Source: Clostridia bacterium (GTDB lineage Bacteria; Bacillota; Clostridia; Oscillospirales; Acutalibacteraceae). Taken from it: a DNA stretch of 64,000 nt. Location of the stretch: NCBI GenBank assembly GCA_017521425.1, contig JAFXCQ010000032.1, forward strand, positions 184,398 through 248,397, written 5' to 3'. A model generated the notes under the pieces. That model saw nothing but the letters and a program-made list of their open reading frames with translations, did not search any database and was not told where the DNA came from. Within the stretch, counting starts at the first letter, position 1. Each line of letters begins with the position of its first letter. This document shows, piece by piece, positions 53,889 to 61,470 of the stretch. A program made the translations under genes and the position numbers.

Positions 53889-53928
53889 AAAAAACTCTGT
53901 ATCCTGTTAAGGGTACAGAGTTTTTTGT
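53889..53928. terminator. Terminator after cas6
   Basis: AAAACTCTGTATCC pairs with GGGTACAGAGTTTT around TGTTAA, followed by a T-run; it also works in reverse. Confidence 0.88.
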
Positions 53929-53982
53929 TGAAATGTTATAAAAAAACATTGATTTTTTCTGCAAAGAAATATTCTTATTTAA

Positions 53983-54011
53983 TTGACGAAAAATGGGGAA
54001 TAGTGTATTAT
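53983..54011 (+). promoter_or_regulatory. Promoter of the type III effector operon
   Basis: TTGACG and TATTAT are 17 bp apart. The longest open frame of the next gene begins inside this promoter, which argues for a later start codon. Confidence 0.7.
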
Positions 54012-54049
54012 ATAAAAATAACATAAATTTTGTGTTTTGGGGTGGTTTT

Positions 54050-54442
54050 TTGTCTAAAAGCATCAAATCTTTTGTGGGTGGACACTCTGTGAAAATCTTC
54101 AGAAATTGTGAATACGATGAGAAAATACGAAAATATCGTGGCGGAGAGTTAGTGTTAGAAATTCCGTATAGCGGCAAGCTTTTAAATGCAACAGTTGTGC
54201 AGTCAGAAGCAGAAAGCATTGAGTATAATGGTGTTCCAATACCAACAAAATCACCACAAAAATTTACTGATGTAGATGATATACCAAGTGAAGAAGAGTG
54301 TGACTTTTGTGTCGTTTCAGCACTTTATGTTACGGCGTGCAAAGAGTTGGGTGTTGATACTTCAAGACTTCTTACAATCGGCGCACCAGTCGTAAATGAA
54401 GAGGGTTACGTCGTCGGCACAGTAGCTTTAAACCGAAACTAA
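54050..54442 (+). CDS. Unknown 130-residue protein opening the effector operon
   Basis: I do not recognise the family. The protein has a mixed alpha/beta pattern with a basic N terminus (SKSIKSFVGGHSVKIF), a central block ELVLEIPYSGKLLNATVV, an acidic hinge TDVDDIPSEEECDFC, and a C-terminal half VSALYVTACKELGVDTSRL. The start is probably TTG at 54050, behind GGGGTGG (a GTG at 54032 is possible); the ATG at 53993 lies within the promoter. It is 21 bp upstream of the CARF-HEPN RNase gene, so it probably belongs to the cyclic-oligoadenylate branch. A ring nuclease, inhibitor or accessory effector are candidates; none is demonstrated. Confidence 0.55.
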   Translation: MSKSIKSFVGGHSVKIFRNCEYDEKIRKYRGGELVLEIPYSGKLLNATVVQSEAESIEYNGVPIPTKSPQKFTDVDDIPSEEECDFCVVSALYVTACKELGVDTSRLLTIGAPVVNEEGYVVGTVALNRN

Positions 54443-54463
54443 AAATCAGAGGAGAGAAAAAAT

Positions 54464-56272
54464 ATGGCAGTAATTATATCATTTTTAAGTGATTATAAAA
54501 AAGATGCGAAAGAGCAGGAGTATGTATTACCAGACCCGGTAAATGAAAAATATCGAGGGGTACATACTAATCAGGCACCATTAAAATACTTAACTGAATG
54601 TGCAAAGAATTTAAAAGAAAACGAAACTATAAAGTATCTGTTAATAGTTTCAGAAAAAGTTTATAACAATAAAGTACATAATGATACCTTTACATCGGCA
54701 GATAACCCAACAAAATCACAGTACGATTACTATGAGTATTTTTGTAAAAAATTGAGTAAAGAATTGAGTAAAGAATGTGAAGTCTTTCCAATTCCGTATG
54801 ATTTCAAGGGAAATGTACAAGAAAATTCAGAGCCTTTAGAAAGTAAGGTTATTGCAAATAATATATATCAAAAAATAAATGAGCAAATAAATGACAATGA
54901 GAAGGTGTATATTGACTACACAGGTGGATTTCGAGATATAAGTTATCTTTTAGTCACACTTATTCAGTACTTAGAGATAAAAAATGTTACTTGTGAGTCT
55001 ATTGTTTATAGTCAGCTTAGTTATAATGAAGAACCAAATAAAATTCGCAGAATAAAGTTTATTTACAAAATAAATACTATTATTCAGGGTGCCCATGACT
55101 TTATTGCAACCGGTGATATTACAAAACTAAAAGAGTTTTTTAATGATGAGAAAAAATATCCTACAATAAACAATTTGATAAGTAAGTTAGATGACTTTGT
55201 AAAAGCAGTCAGTATAGGTCAGATATCCGAACTTGAGGATATAAAAAACAAAATAAATGCTGATATCAATAAATTTGAACCTAAAGTTACCTCTGATGAT
55301 GAAGCTGACCTTTATAGGAATATTTTTACATTGTTATTCCCTAAAATAAAAGAAAGCTTGTATATTGAAGATAATGCAAAAAATGAGTTTGGTTATATAG
55401 AAATTGTCAGATGGTGTATTGCTCATCGCTTTATTCAACAGGCATTTACCATTTATGTTGAAAAATTCCCTGAAATTTATCTAAAACACGGAATTAACGG
55501 TTTGATAGATGATTCTGAAGTTAAACCTACAATGGGTGCAAGTCATGAATATACAAAGTTTTATACGAATTTTTGGGATTCTTTATTAGATAAATCAGAA
55601 GAGGCGCAGTTTGGCAAAAGATTTATCGATGAGTTTAAAGGTGATGCTCAATATTTTGTTTGGTCTAATGTACCTCATAGTGATTTTACAAAAAAGTTTA
55701 AAAAACAAGAGGAAAAGGATGCAATTAAAAATTTGCGAGAAGCTTTGTTTTCTTATAAGCAAGATTGTAATGCTGTATTTTATGGTTTTAAAAAAGAAGC
55801 TGGAGATGCTAAGGGCTTTTTTAACACGATGTGTAATAGTAGTCCTGAGAAACTTGGTTACTATCTTCTTGGGCGCGGCGCAGAATATGAAACAAGCAAA
55901 CAAAATTCAAATTCGCAAGATGCTTCTGAATCATATAAGAAAAAGAAAGCTGTTATTGATAGGTTAGATAGGTTAGATAGTAATAAATATGAAGATTTAA
56001 TTAGTGTAATGCAAGCATATTTATGCGTTAAAATTATAAGAAATAATATGAACCATGCAGCAGCTACTGATACGGAAAAAGATGAAACTTTACTTCTTCA
56101 TGAAGTTTCAAAAGAATTTCTGAAAGATAGTGAAATCGCTCTTTCTGATGTGTTCAGCTACGATGTAGCCAAAAGCATAATAGACAATGGCGTAGAGATT
56201 ACTGAAAAAATTGTAAAAGAAAATAAAACATTATTGACAAAAAAACAATATGAAGAATTGACAGGAGCATAA
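54464..56272 (+). CDS. CARF-HEPN ribonuclease of the TM1812/Csx1-Csm6 type
   Basis: The N-terminal CARF domain binds cyclic oligoadenylate made by Cas10. It shows the diagnostic motif DYTGGFRDISYLLVTLIQYL near residue 150 (the family form is D-x-T-G/H-G-x-R). The C-terminal HEPN domain has the RNase motif RNNMNH (R526 to H531, RX4H). At 602 aa it is larger than typical Csx1, with an extra helical region between the two domains. The predicted role is non-specific RNA degradation after target recognition. It is co-transcribed with the unknown protein upstream and cas10 downstream. Confidence 0.88.
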   Translation: MAVIISFLSDYKKDAKEQEYVLPDPVNEKYRGVHTNQAPLKYLTECAKNLKENETIKYLLIVSEKVYNNKVHNDTFTSADNPTKSQYDYYEYFCKKLSKELSKECEVFPIPYDFKGNVQENSEPLESKVIANNIYQKINEQINDNEKVYIDYTGGFRDISYLLVTLIQYLEIKNVTCESIVYSQLSYNEEPNKIRRIKFIYKINTIIQGAHDFIATGDITKLKEFFNDEKKYPTINNLISKLDDFVKAVSIGQISELEDIKNKINADINKFEPKVTSDDEADLYRNIFTLLFPKIKESLYIEDNAKNEFGYIEIVRWCIAHRFIQQAFTIYVEKFPEIYLKHGINGLIDDSEVKPTMGASHEYTKFYTNFWDSLLDKSEEAQFGKRFIDEFKGDAQYFVWSNVPHSDFTKKFKKQEEKDAIKNLREALFSYKQDCNAVFYGFKKEAGDAKGFFNTMCNSSPEKLGYYLLGRGAEYETSKQNSNSQDASESYKKKKAVIDRLDRLDSNKYEDLISVMQAYLCVKIIRNNMNHAAATDTEKDETLLLHEVSKEFLKDSEIALSDVFSYDVAKSIIDNGVEITEKIVKENKTLLTKKQYEELTGA

Positions 56273-56292
56273 TAAATAAGAGGAGGATAAAT

Positions 56293-57771
56293 ATGATACT
56301 TTCAATATTTGATTTATCAGGAATACAAAAATTTATTTTTTCTACCAATAAATTAAAGGATATTATAGGTGCATCCGCTGTAGTTAATAATGCACTTTTT
56401 AAAAATATTCCTGAAATGTGTAGTGACTCAAATAATAGCTGGAAAACAGATGCTTTCACTTTTTCTGGTAATGATACACAAAAAATTGTTTACATTGGCG
56501 GTGGTAATGCTCTCGTTATGTTTGATTGTCTGGAGCGATATACTACTTTTTGTAAAGAACTTAATAAAAAAGTTTTTCTACAATCTGGTGGAGCAATAAG
56601 ACTTTTTTCTGCAGCGATTGAGTTAGATGAAACAAAAAGCTTGGCAGAAAACCAGAAATTGTTAATGGAAAAGCTCGATTCGGCAAAAAAAGCAGGTGGT
56701 AGTGTAATGCCATCACTTTGTTTACCAATTACTGCTTATGACAACAATAATTTTGAACCACTCGTAGTAAAAGACAATGTTTACGCGTCACGAAGCAAGT
56801 TTGCAAAAATGGAAGGTCTTAAAGCAAGCAAGGATATTTTTAACGAAGTTAAATATAAGGCAGATTTAGAGTTTATGACTGAATTTGAAAATTCAGAAAA
56901 AAGCAAAGACTTTGTTTCAATTATACACATTGACGGAAATACAATGGGAATTAAAATCCGTGAATTCGTTCAGAATCTGAGTTGCGATGTTATAACAGCG
57001 CTTAATGAAATGAAAAAGCTTTCTGTTGAAATTGGTGATTGCTATAAAAAGGTTTTGAAAACAACGCTTGAGCAAATGTATGATAAAGCTTCAAAAGAAA
57101 TTCCTTTCAGACCTATTGTTGCAGACGGTGATGATATAACAGTAATTTTAGAAAGTGAAAAAGCATTTGAGTTTACTGAAAAATTCATGGATAATCTTGA
57201 AAATACAAAGCTTAATTGCTTTGTTGGATATACACCAACTGCAGCAGCAGGTATTGCATTTGTAAAAAGCGGTTTTCCATTCTCAACAGGTTACGATATT
57301 GCTGAACAATGCTGTAAAAATGCTAAAAAGAAAACTCTTGAAAGAGTTACAGAGGGTTCAAGAAGCAGTATGGATTATCAACTTTGTTACTCTAATATGT
57401 CAACAAAAATCAGCGATTTCAGAAAAAATAATTATATTGTTGATGGCGTAAGTTTAATAAGACGACCATATATCTTTGATGACGATACAGAATATTCATA
57501 TAATGAATTTAAAAATCTTTGCGAAATGTTAAGAAAAAATATCGCTGGTAAAAATATTGCGAGAACCAAATTAAAAGGTTTGAGAAATGCATACGCAGTA
57601 AGTAAATTAGAAGCAGAAAACTATGGCAGATACATAAAAGCTCATGCAAATGGCGAAGAAGAAATTGCTGTTGCCAATGAGCTCGAAAGGCCATTCAACG
57701 ATATGAGTGAGGCTATGTTCTTTGATTATCTTGACGTTATGGATGTTGCTTGGGAAGGAGAAAGAAAATGA
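56293..57771 (+). CDS. cas10: Small Cas10, type III signature protein (no HD domain)
   Basis: Cas10 is the large subunit that makes cyclic oligoadenylates when target RNA is bound. The protein starts directly with the first Palm domain (MILSIFDLSGIQKFIFSTN, then YIGGGNALVMF), has the second Palm domain with HIDGNTMG (D214), and the cyclase motif ADGDD at residues 277-281. In place of the usual GGDD there is DGDD, so the two catalytic aspartates (D280, D281) are kept. At 492 aa it is much shorter than the usual 750-1000, and no N-terminal HD nuclease is visible. The complex should therefore lack Cas10 DNase activity. Confidence 0.9.
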   Translation: MILSIFDLSGIQKFIFSTNKLKDIIGASAVVNNALFKNIPEMCSDSNNSWKTDAFTFSGNDTQKIVYIGGGNALVMFDCLERYTTFCKELNKKVFLQSGGAIRLFSAAIELDETKSLAENQKLLMEKLDSAKKAGGSVMPSLCLPITAYDNNNFEPLVVKDNVYASRSKFAKMEGLKASKDIFNEVKYKADLEFMTEFENSEKSKDFVSIIHIDGNTMGIKIREFVQNLSCDVITALNEMKKLSVEIGDCYKKVLKTTLEQMYDKASKEIPFRPIVADGDDITVILESEKAFEFTEKFMDNLENTKLNCFVGYTPTAAAGIAFVKSGFPFSTGYDIAEQCCKNAKKKTLERVTEGSRSSMDYQLCYSNMSTKISDFRKNNYIVDGVSLIRRPYIFDDDTEYSYNEFKNLCEMLRKNIAGKNIARTKLKGLRNAYAVSKLEAENYGRYIKAHANGEEEIAVANELERPFNDMSEAMFFDYLDVMDVAWEGERK

Positions 57772-59762
57772 ATTGCAATATAAGTTTTGATATAAAATTG
57801 CTTTCAGATACCTGTTGTTCTGATGGAATGGGTAATGGTAGCAGTGTTGACGTATGTGCATATTTTGATGAAAATGGTTTACCAGTAATTCCTGGCAGAC
57901 GTTTTAAAGGTCTTTTAAAAGAAAAGGCACAGTTGTTAGCGGCTAATAACTTCTCGGTAAAAGATAGTGGCGTTGTTACTAATGAAGATGTTGAAGCTCT
58001 ATTCGGTGCAGACGGTGGAGTAATATCTAAAATACAGGTTAACGATGCATATTTAAAAAATGCTGTTAAAATAACTGAGGAGCTTGCTTCAAAATATAAT
58101 GCAAAAGAAATAGCAAGTGTGTTTTCTCAGGAACGTTATCAGACAGCTATAGGCGAAAATGGTGTTGCAAAAGACCATTCACTCAGAAACATTGAAACAG
58201 TTGTCAAAGGTACTGAGTTTGAAGGCTCAATTAAAATAAATAATTCTACAACTAAAGATGTTGAAATAATTAAAGCTGCTTTAAAGCTTCTTCGTAATAT
58301 TGGTCTTAATAAGAGTCGTGGCTTGGGCGAGATTGTTTGCGGTAATATAACAGCTCAGGAATACGAAGCGAAAAGCATAAATTACAACAAAACTAATGAT
58401 AAGGTTGAATATGAATATACCATAACACTTTTGCAGGATGTTTCATTAATGCAGAATTCACCTATGAATAATCCTGACTACATTCAGGGTTCTACTTTAC
58501 AAGGTGCTTTTGCTAAATATCTTGCAAATATTACAGATTTTAATGAAATGTTCTTTAATGATGTTTTGTTTGGTAACGCTTATATTTCAAATGGAAATAA
58601 AAGATTTATACCAGCTCCGATTTCATTAGTTGCTGTAAAAAACAAAGACGAAAAGGCTTTTAGTCTTGCTGATGGTTTTACAAAAGATGAAAAATGTCAA
58701 TATGTGTCTGTGAATGGATATACTTGCATTGATGGTGAAAAATTAAGCAAATTATCAGTAAATAAAAAGACAGAATCACACATAAATAAAAAACTTGATT
58801 TGTTATACACAACAACACAGATTGCAAAAGGACAAGTTTTTAAAGGCTCAGTTTTTTGTAGTGATGGGGCTATTTCTGCATTAAAACAGGTTGTAGAAAA
58901 TAATAATGGTATTTTTACGTTAGGTGCTTCTGGTACTGCTCAATATGGTAAATGTAAAATCGAAATAGCAGAAAATAAAGAAGAAAACAAAAATGTAGAG
59001 AAATCCGAAAATCTTGTGGTGCATTTAGTTTCTAATGCAATTATAGTTGATGAATTTTCAAATAATTCAGTTTTAGCTGAGGATTTAATAAATGAGCTTA
59101 AAAAATATGTGGAATTTGACTCTTGCGATACATATTTAAAAACTGAGTTAACAGGCGGTTATAACGCAAAATGGGGAATGCCAAAGGGTCAATTTGAGTC
59201 ATTCTCTAAAGGTAGTACAATAGTCCTCAAAAATTGTTCTTTTGAGACTTTAAATGAAACAATGTTTATTGGTATAAATAATGATGAAGGCTACGGGCAA
59301 ATTCTTATAAGACCAATTTATAATGTTAATGAATATATCGTTTCTGAAGAAAAAGTGGATAATAGCACTTCAGTTGAAATAAAAAGTACTGAAGCAAAAG
59401 AAATTGAAAGCAAAATAATATTGAAACGACAAAAGAGCGAAGTCACATTAGCGGCGCTTGACCTTGCTGAAAATCAATACGAAGAAAAGAATGAAGTGTT
59501 ATCTAACTCTGCGGCTATGCGAATTCTTACTTTATATCAGGGCTTGAAGTCAGGTGAGAATATGCTTGAAGTATTCGAGAAAGACTCTGAAAAAAGCTTT
59601 GAAAAGAATAAGAATTTATTAGCGGTAGCAAAAGAGCTTGTAAAAGAGTTTAATAAACTGGAAATAACAACAGAAAAAAATTCAATGTTTGATTTGTATC
59701 TCAGAACATTTACTGGTAGATACAAAGAACTTTATCAGACAAACAAAAGGAATGAGGGGTGA
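57768..59762 (+). CDS. Cas7-Cas5 (Csx10-like) fusion with a Cas11-like tail
   Basis: Residues 1-200 form a Csm3-like Cas7 (LPVIPGRRFKGLLKEKAQ, then LRNIGLNKSRGLGEI); a likely catalytic Asp is D28. Residues 210-530 look like a Cas5/Csx10 unit (QGSTLQGAFAKYL, FGNAYISNGNKRFIPAPISL, Gly-rich loop GINNDEGYGQILI). The last 110 residues are helical and acidic/basic like a Cas11 small subunit (AAMRILTLYQGLKSGENML, AVAKELVKEFNKLE). The order Cas7-Cas5-Cas11 equals that in type III-Dv complexes. The start ATG overlaps the cas10 stop (ATGA) and has GGAGAAAG. Confidence 0.85.
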   Translation: MNCNISFDIKLLSDTCCSDGMGNGSSVDVCAYFDENGLPVIPGRRFKGLLKEKAQLLAANNFSVKDSGVVTNEDVEALFGADGGVISKIQVNDAYLKNAVKITEELASKYNAKEIASVFSQERYQTAIGENGVAKDHSLRNIETVVKGTEFEGSIKINNSTTKDVEIIKAALKLLRNIGLNKSRGLGEIVCGNITAQEYEAKSINYNKTNDKVEYEYTITLLQDVSLMQNSPMNNPDYIQGSTLQGAFAKYLANITDFNEMFFNDVLFGNAYISNGNKRFIPAPISLVAVKNKDEKAFSLADGFTKDEKCQYVSVNGYTCIDGEKLSKLSVNKKTESHINKKLDLLYTTTQIAKGQVFKGSVFCSDGAISALKQVVENNNGIFTLGASGTAQYGKCKIEIAENKEENKNVEKSENLVVHLVSNAIIVDEFSNNSVLAEDLINELKKYVEFDSCDTYLKTELTGGYNAKWGMPKGQFESFSKGSTIVLKNCSFETLNETMFIGINNDEGYGQILIRPIYNVNEYIVSEEKVDNSTSVEIKSTEAKEIESKIILKRQKSEVTLAALDLAENQYEEKNEVLSNSAAMRILTLYQGLKSGENMLEVFEKDSEKSFEKNKNLLAVAKELVKEFNKLEITTEKNSMFDLYLRTFTGRYKELYQTNKRNEG

Positions 59763-59768
59763 GTGTTG

Positions 59769-60971
59769 ATGAATAAAGCATTTTTTAAAGGTACTTTAAA
59801 ATGTGTTACACCAATAGCAATTGGTTCAGGTAAAAGTGATTTTACAGATAATGATTTATTATATGATTGTAATGGAGTGCCATTTATTCCTGGAACAACA
59901 CTCGCCGGTGTTTCAAGGCATTATCTTGAGAATTGCGGTTTTAAAACTAATGATTTATTCGGCTTTATTAGTCTTGAACCCGAAAAAAAGAATGGCGAAG
60001 TGTATTACCCGAGAGAAGAAAGCAGAATTATTTTTTACGAATCATTTTTAAGTGGTAGTTTCATAAAAAATTTCAGAGACGGTGTTGCAATAACTGAAGA
60101 TGGTGTTGCAGCAGACGGCGCGAAATTTGACTATGAGATAGTTGAAGCAGGTTGTAAGTTTGATTTCAAAATAGAAATAGATAATTTTGTCGAAATTGAT
60201 AAAAAAATGATTTCTTGCTTACTTGATGGCTTAAATAAAGGCTTTGTAAGACTTGGTCATAATTCAAACAGAGGCTTGGGCAAAGTTGAAGTTGAAGAGT
60301 TAAAATTCAAAAAAATAAGCAATATAGATGAACTTGTTTCATTTGATTGGTCACAAGTTAATGATGATTTTAATTTAACTGAAATCTCATCAGACTATAT
60401 TGAAAAAAGTTATAAATTCAATGTGAAATCTTTTGTTATGATAGCCGATAATGCTACTCTTGAGAAAAAAGATGATAAGCTCATAAATGCCGAAATGCTG
60501 AAAAATGCAGACGGTAAGTCGGTTGTACCGGGCACTTCCTGGGCAGGTGTTTTCAGAAATCATTTTAACAAAATTCTTACTTTGGTTGGTTATGAAAACA
60601 AAACAGCATTTTTAAATAAACTCTTTGGTAGTACCGAACAAGCATCAAAAATTGTTTTTGATGAGAGTGTAATAGAGGATGCGACAAGAATTCAACAAAC
60701 AAGAAATGCAATAGACCGATTTACTGGTGGTGCAAGTGATAAAAAGCTCTTTACAAATATGTTATCATTCGGCGGAAATGTAGAGCTTAAAATTCATATA
60801 AAAGCTAATTCCGACAAGAATTTATTAACAGAAGATGAAATGAAATTAAGTGAAAGTCTTATTGCACAGACAATAGCTGACCTTAATGATGGCTACCTTA
60901 ATATAGGCGGACTCGGTTCTGTTGGTGGCGGTCTTTTAACACAGGTGAAAGAGGGTGACACAAATGCTTGA
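59769..60971 (+). CDS. Double Cas7 (Cas7-2x) backbone subunit
   Basis: Two Csm3-like units are fused. The first (1-190) has PIAIGSGKSDFTDND, PFIPGTTLAGVSRHYL and LGHNSNRGLGKV; the Asp at the usual cleavage position is D27. The second (215-400) has SVVPGTSWAGVFRNHF, RNAIDRFTGGASDKKLF and LGSVGGGLL, but the position aligned with the catalytic Asp is N240. A target-RNA cut is therefore expected from the first unit only. The start ATG at 59769 follows GAGGGGTGAG; earlier GTG and TTG codons are possible. Confidence 0.85.
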   Translation: MNKAFFKGTLKCVTPIAIGSGKSDFTDNDLLYDCNGVPFIPGTTLAGVSRHYLENCGFKTNDLFGFISLEPEKKNGEVYYPREESRIIFYESFLSGSFIKNFRDGVAITEDGVAADGAKFDYEIVEAGCKFDFKIEIDNFVEIDKKMISCLLDGLNKGFVRLGHNSNRGLGKVEVEELKFKKISNIDELVSFDWSQVNDDFNLTEISSDYIEKSYKFNVKSFVMIADNATLEKKDDKLINAEMLKNADGKSVVPGTSWAGVFRNHFNKILTLVGYENKTAFLNKLFGSTEQASKIVFDESVIEDATRIQQTRNAIDRFTGGASDKKLFTNMLSFGGNVELKIHIKANSDKNLLTEDEMKLSESLIAQTIADLNDGYLNIGGLGSVGGGLLTQVKEGDTNA

Positions 60972-61470
60972 AAAAATAAATTCTATTGTAAAAAAGGTTG
61001 AATATAGTTTAAATAACCTTACTGAGTTGCAAAGTGAATTAAAAAACTATCAGTATATTTTGCTTATTAAAACAGATGGTGTTGAGCTTGTGTTGTCATC
61101 TGAAGTCCCCGACTTAACTAATATTAAAGATTTAAGAGCATTTTCTGAAAGTAAAGAATTGCATTTAGTAAAACAGGGCGAAAGTCTTGTTGGTAGGGTA
61201 AGAGATGATTCACAAGGCGAAACTTGTGAGGTTTACGACGAAATTCAGTTGATGTGGGGTAAGGCTACTAAAACTGAAAATGGGGTTACAGAGTTTTTTG
61301 AAGACCGAGGCATTAAGCTTCAGTTACCAGTAACAGTATCAGAAGGTGGAAGAGTTGCTCTTAAAATAAGAAGCTACTTAAAAGCAGAAAAATTTGAGTT
61401 TACAGATTTCAGAATAGTTTCAATAGAAACAAATTTAGGGGAGGTGGAAGAGTATGGCTTATCAAGGTAA
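60964..61470 (+). CDS. csx19: Csx19 (TIGR03984-like) type III-D accessory subunit
   Basis: The 168-residue protein has the Csx19 pattern: a helical start, GESLVGRVRDDSQ, then YDEIQLMWGKA, FFEDRGIKLQLPV and IRSYLKAEKFEFTDFRIVSIE. In type III-D complexes Csx19 sits at the body of the effector; its role is structural or unknown. The gene overlaps the double Cas7 by 8 bp and the next gene by 17 bp. An upstream GTG at 60955 is an alternative start. Confidence 0.75.
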   Translation: MLEKINSIVKKVEYSLNNLTELQSELKNYQYILLIKTDGVELVLSSEVPDLTNIKDLRAFSESKELHLVKQGESLVGRVRDDSQGETCEVYDEIQLMWGKATKTENGVTEFFEDRGIKLQLPVTVSEGGRVALKIRSYLKAEKFEFTDFRIVSIETNLGEVEEYGLSR

